NCBI GenBank assembly: GCA_013400115.1
Contig: VXBP01002280.1
Span: 337,196 to 401,195, forward strand
Length of the DNA: 64,000 nt
Direction of reading: 5' to 3'
Source of the DNA: Rhinopomastus cyanomelas
Lineage: Eukaryota; Chordata; Aves; Bucerotiformes; Rhinopomastidae
Of this stretch, positions 55,001 to 61,000 are shown piece after piece. The notes under the pieces are model-generated. The model ran no database searches. It worked only from the letters and a program-made list of their open reading frames with translations, and was not told the DNA's origin. Positions within the stretch are counted from its first letter, which is position 1. The number at the start of each line of letters is the position of its first letter. The position numbers were made by a program, and so were the translations under genes.

Positions 55001-58000
55001 ATGACTGTGTACTGGGAATTGCATGGCCAGAGAACTTAAACTTCTGAAGTCTGCCAGGATATTTGAATTTGCTCTAACAAAGCACATAATCACACAGACT
55101 TGTTCTCAGTTCAGAGAATTTGTACTACAAACATCCCCATTGGTTGTTGACTCCAGGTTCAAGAAAGACTGGGGAGAAATGGCTGATCAGTGGATAGGAA
55201 ATTATGTTCTGCAGTGATCTCAGCCCTTTACACACCCATTTTACTGAGGGCCCCATCCCTACCACATGCACTTTAGACTATTGAGTAACTCACCTCTTCA
55301 TTGATGAATTTCCATTCCTGCTTTAGTTCTTCACAGCTGATTTCCAGCCCTTTTGCTGCTTCAAGCAAACCCAGCCAACTTTCCCACAGCACTGCTACAA
55401 CGCTGCCCAGTGTCCGCTCACTTCTGCACAATCTCATCAGCTCTCCAGAGACCTGCCTCAGCTTCACAAGATCATTTTCAGCTGAATCAATGTTGGAAAC
55501 TAAAATCTTATATGGAAAATGAACAAGCAAACAGATAAAGCAACAGTCAGAATCATTAATGAAGCATTCAGTAACGTGATTATGATGCTCTAATAAAAGG
55601 GCAAGAACTCCATTGAGCTAGCTAAATATGTAATAACAGAATTCTTTTGGCTAAGTCTCCAGAGAAAGGTAATAAAAGAAACAAAGCAAACAGCATAACA
55701 GTGTGCCCAGGCAACTAGATTGTTCTTACTTCTGTCTGCTTATTTAGAAGGGTAGAAAAATGAGCAGGAATTATAGATATATAAAATGAGAAGCTAGTAA
55801 CATGATGAGTCTTAAAAGAGAGACAGCAAAGAGGCTGATTATGGCAGAGGTCTCAGGGAGGGGAAGCAAGAGATTCCTGGGTGTGGAAACTAGAATTTTT
55901 CACTTCTGAGGGAAAACAACAGTATTTTTGGAAATTTGATCAATCCTGGTTGTGCAAAGAAGCGAAGAGGGATATGAACAGAAATACAACCTTAAGTACA
56001 GATGTTTGACTTCTAGAGCAGCAAGATGCATTATTTTCACGTGGTCTATTACAAGCCAGTCTTTTTATTGTTACACATGTATATTATGTGATTTTATATC
56101 TAAATATATGATAGAGGACTTGACTTCTATCTCCTATGATATCATACAGTGTGCAGAGCTGCATCACAGTTTTGCATAAGCTTTTAAAGTACTTCAGAAC
56201 CTCTCTTACCTTACTTTCTTCTAAGTGCTCCAAAGCTTCCTTATAAGATGTTGGCATTTGAGACAAAGACTGTTGAAGAGTCTTTTTCAGTTTGTTAAGA
56301 TTTTCACACACCTTATCTTTGGTTTTCATGTAACCTCTATACTTTTCAAGATATCTGTAGGAAAAATTCACAAGTAAAATTTGTTGTGGTTGCTCCTCTC
56401 TCCAACCCCAAACATTTTCTGTAGATATATTTGAAGGTTCTTTGGATCTCTTCTGTACATATATTTGAAGGAAGGAAGAAACAACAGCCTGGGTCTTGCT
56501 TGGTCTTTTGTTTCTCAAGCCATCAGAATAGCCTATAGAAGACACACATGAGGGCTCCTCTGGAAACCATTCTAATGTGCTTTCTTCCAATTCTGACAGC
56601 CTGTGACCCTCAGTGCAGCCCCATCTACACTTTTGGAATATACTGAAGTGACTGCACTGCACATTCATAGGATTATGTTTATTGTCTGCTAACTTTCCTT
56701 CCAATTATAATCACAGTTGGGGACACAAATGCTTACAGTTCTTAGTGCTTACCTGGTTCTATCAGAGCAGAAACAACACTACATTTATTATCTAACAAAT
56801 TTCTTATAGTAAGAAACATGAAGATTTAGGAAGATCTCTTAAACCTACCTCTGTTCATCAGCTTCCTTTCTTTGGGCCTTCTCCCTTAACTCCAAACTCT
56901 TATTGACTAGTTTGGTTAAAGTATTTTCATGATGTATTTTGTCTTCTGGTTTCACCAGGTTTTTCATCTTGGAGTACAGGCTTTCTATGTCAGACTTTGC
57001 AGAGTTGAACTCTTCTTGTTTCCATGGTGGGGTCTGACAATCTTCCTTTGACCTACGAAAATCTGCTGAGATAGACTGGACTTGAGCTTCATAGTCTTCA
57101 AGGAACCTGCCAGCTCCCAGAACAGCCTCATTATACAACTCAGCAGTCTTACACGCCTCCTCCAGAGCACTCTGAAAGTGTTAAGAAGACAAACGAACAA
57201 TAAAGAAAAGCTTCTTATGTGCTCCTCTGTATCACCAAACGGTTCTTCTAGAATTTCACATCTGGCTGAGACCAGTACTCTCAGAACTGGCCTCTGGAGG
57301 TGAGGGAGAACACATGGCAAAGGTACTCTGCTGACTAAGAAGTCTCAGAATAGTGCTGTGATGTCCACATCAACTGATTTTCCACAACCATAGGAACAGC
57401 GGTTATGTGGCAGTGCCAATATGGGAAAAGTCCAAAGAGAATGAAAGCTGGACACAAGAGGCCTAAGATCCCTTACAGACATGGCAGTAGACACACTGCT
57501 CAGACAAGGAAAGCCCACAATGGTGCCCCACTATGACTTGCTACATTGCCCACTGCTTCTTCCTACATCCTCTTCTTATATGTATTTACACAAAGAATGA
57601 TGAGTGTCTTTGTCAGTTCTTAGAGACAGGGCAGGGAAACTTTGGTGTTGTTCTTCCCACACAGTACTCAGGCAGAGAAGAATAAGCATAGCAAACCAGG
57701 AAATCTGGCAGCAGGACCATAAATCCATCAGAGATGTCGTCACTTCCCTTGTTCTTAGCTACTACCTCATATTTCCTCCTTTTTATTCATTGATCTCTTA
57801 GGCAGTCAGGGAACAGATCATCTTCCAGAACTGCTCTGCTATGAGGGTTACCACTACTCTGGCTCTCAACATACATTTATTCACTAACTTTCTCCCTGTA
57901 TTAACACTGCCCTTTAGTTTGAGCAGTCCTTTTCCTTTCATTAATTCTACCTACAGCCTAATTAGTGTTTCTTAGCTGGATTTCCACTTGTCTTCGGCTT

Positions 58001-61000
58001 ATCAAGTTGAGCAAATTTGGTTTTATTAATTGCTCCCAACATTCCTTATCCTTGTTACAGTATTTGTTCCAGCTGGCGTGGACCTTTCATGACAAAGGCC
58101 ATCAAGAACTGGGCTGATCCTCCAGCAGTGCCTTATACACTTATGTTACCTTTCTTCTGCTCAACCTTCCTGAGGTCTGATCACAATTGTTTTGACCTGT
58201 GCTTTACTTTCCTTAATCATTTGCAACTGGTAAGATTTTTCTTTATAATAGAAACAAGGAACTTCTGGTTTTTTCCATCATTTTGTCACTACTGAAAATG
58301 TTACATAAAACTAGTCCATAGAATAATCTCAGAATAATTGCACCCAGCCTTTCTTCAGCTCAGTATTTCAACACAACCTTTTCCTACCTCCCCTTTACCT
58401 TTCCTTTCTTGTACTAATAGGTTTCTTATCATGATTCCAGTCATATCCACCAATGCAGAGATGATGGACCAATACAGTTATTAGAATAAAATAAAGATAT
58501 AGGTCATAAAAATATAAATACTACAGTCACAGACACCTCATCTAATTACTGGTAGAAGACATATGGCCATACCTCACTTTTATTAAAAATACTCACAACA
58601 CGGACAGCGATGTCTGTCTTCAGTTTTATTTCATGGTCTTGCAGTGTCTCTAATTTAGTTTCTAAACCCGCAGCAAGCAATTTTCTGTCTTCATTTTCCG
58701 TCTCTTTTTCCATTATATGTTTAGCAGCAGCAAACTTTGCTTGCATCATATTCTGAATTGCTTCCCATCGTATCTTTTCATACTGCATCATTTTTATGTG
58801 TATCACAAGGGGCTGCTGGAGCTCTAATTGAATATAGTTTATGATGCGGGATATGTGTTCTGCTTCATTCTGGTTATCTTTCTTGTTCACACACTGGAGC
58901 CCAGAGACCAAGTTTTGAAGAAACTTACTCAATTCTTCAACATCTTTCTCCAGGCTCTTCATTTCTCTCACCTTAGATTCTTTGAATGGTGTATCAAAGA
59001 CTTCATTTTTGCTTATTTGATCTGCTACCTCCTGTATTAAGTGTAAAATTTGTTGAACCATCTCAGACAGAATCTGTGCAGATATAAGATTCTCAGCAGG
59101 AAAAGAGCTAGAGCTATCATTTAAGATGTCAGCTTCTTTTCTTACAGTGGATGCCACAGTCTGGATTTCATTTAGCAATGCTTCAATCTTATCACATTCC
59201 CTAACAACATTAAGAAGGTGTATTATCTTCCTTTTAATGTTATTTTCTATTTCTAAAAATACAGTTTGCAATTCATCCTGCTGCATTGAGTCCCATTTTA
59301 GACCAATACATTCAAAGATTTCTTTGTACTTCATTACTTGTGACCAATTGAACTGAAGAGCTGATATTTTTTCTTTAAGTGCTTTGCATTTATCCTTCAT
59401 TTCCTGCTTGGTACCTAATAATTTATCTTCTTCTAGCAGCTTCTTTTCATCATACTGTAGATCATCAAGACCTTGCTTCAGTGAGGTTAGAGCTTCAGCA
59501 AACTCTTTGGAGACACCAATCTGTTTTTCCACTTCATGAAGTTTACTCTGAATTTGCCTTTGTGTCTTCCTTGCTCTATTCTTCAGAGTTCTTAACTGAT
59601 CAATCAGAAACAGTTGCTCAGACAGGCTCAGTTCCCTAGCTGTGACCTGACTTTCTTTACAGTAGGATGAGATAAGACTTTCTATTTCCTGTATGTCCTT
59701 TAAAATATCCTTTAAAATGGTTTGTTGGTTGACTAATTCTGAACACGTGCTGTTTTGGTTCATGTCAGGCCTGGCAAGCATCTCAGCATTTCGAAGCTGG
59801 CAGTGAACTTTCTCCAATTCTGCAGTAAGTCTTTGCCTCTCCTCCATCTGGAGCTCTAGGTACTGCAATCTTTGAGCCGATTTTAAAACAAGAGCCTTGT
59901 ATGAATTCTGCAGTGCTTGTAAAAGGAAGGTCATATCAGAGATCTCCTCTGGGTTCAAGTTGGGACTAATTTGCTGGAGCACATGATCCAGTGATACAAT
60001 CACAGTCTCTCTGTTTAGAACTTCTGTGTTCATAAGCTGACAACTTCTGATCTGTGATTTAACATCACTGGGGAAAAGTGCTGCTTTCTGATCAAGAGAG
60101 GACAGTGAATCTTTGACCCATGAAATATTTTCTTTCAGTTTTTTCATCAATTCATGTTTCATGAGAGCAGGATGAGTGACCTGAAAATCCTCTTGAGAGG
60201 TTTGCTGCACTGGTAATGCTTCCAATTTGCTCTGCAAATCAAGTATAGAATTCTCCAAAGCTACCTTCTCTTCGTCACTCCAAATTCTTTTCATCTGCAG
60301 TTCAATCCTCCTTTTCAATAGAGAAAGAGCATTTTTAATGTCCTGTAGCTCTGTGGTCCAAAGTACAGGATATTCAGTTTTTCCTGCAGCAGGGGAATAG
60401 AACTCTGCTTGTAAATGCTGGTCTTGTATCAGTCTCTGAATATCATGTGCTTTACTCATAAGCAGCTCAAATTCATCAATTTCTGCCACAACCTGATCAT
60501 GTTTCTTCTGAACTGCTTGCTGCACGTGTTGCCACCACTGGTCCAGTTGCCTCACTTGACTTTCAGTCAACACTTTATCCATGCATGTTAAATGCGGGGA
60601 TAAACTTTCTTGCTGAGTTTTCAACAGGTTTAAGACATCTCTTTCCTTTTGTAAGGACTTCATGAATGCCTTAATTTTCTCTAGAAGAACTGTGTTGTTC
60701 ATAGGACCCCTGCCAAAACCAAGAGTAACATTAAAAAAATGAATTCTCCTAAAACATGGACTAGACACATTTTGAGAAAAGAATTTTGCTCTTTAGAAAA
60801 TTATTAATTCACTTGATTCACTTAATCACATATGTCTCTCCATGGTCTTTCACACATTTCCTAACCACCACTGCAGTATCATTACTTTTTGCTCATCTGT
60901 ATTCATTATTTTTAGAGACCTCTGCAGGAAAAGTCTTTTCCAATAGTCATTTTCTAAAACTGCAGTATATGCTATACAGAATGTGTCATTTCCCAAAGGA

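Noticed and set aside
56084..56704. 206-codon minus-strand frame around exon 5
   Set aside because: Only the exon 5 part (56215-56354) is SYNE2; the rest is intron read through both splice sites. Its first Met is not a start.
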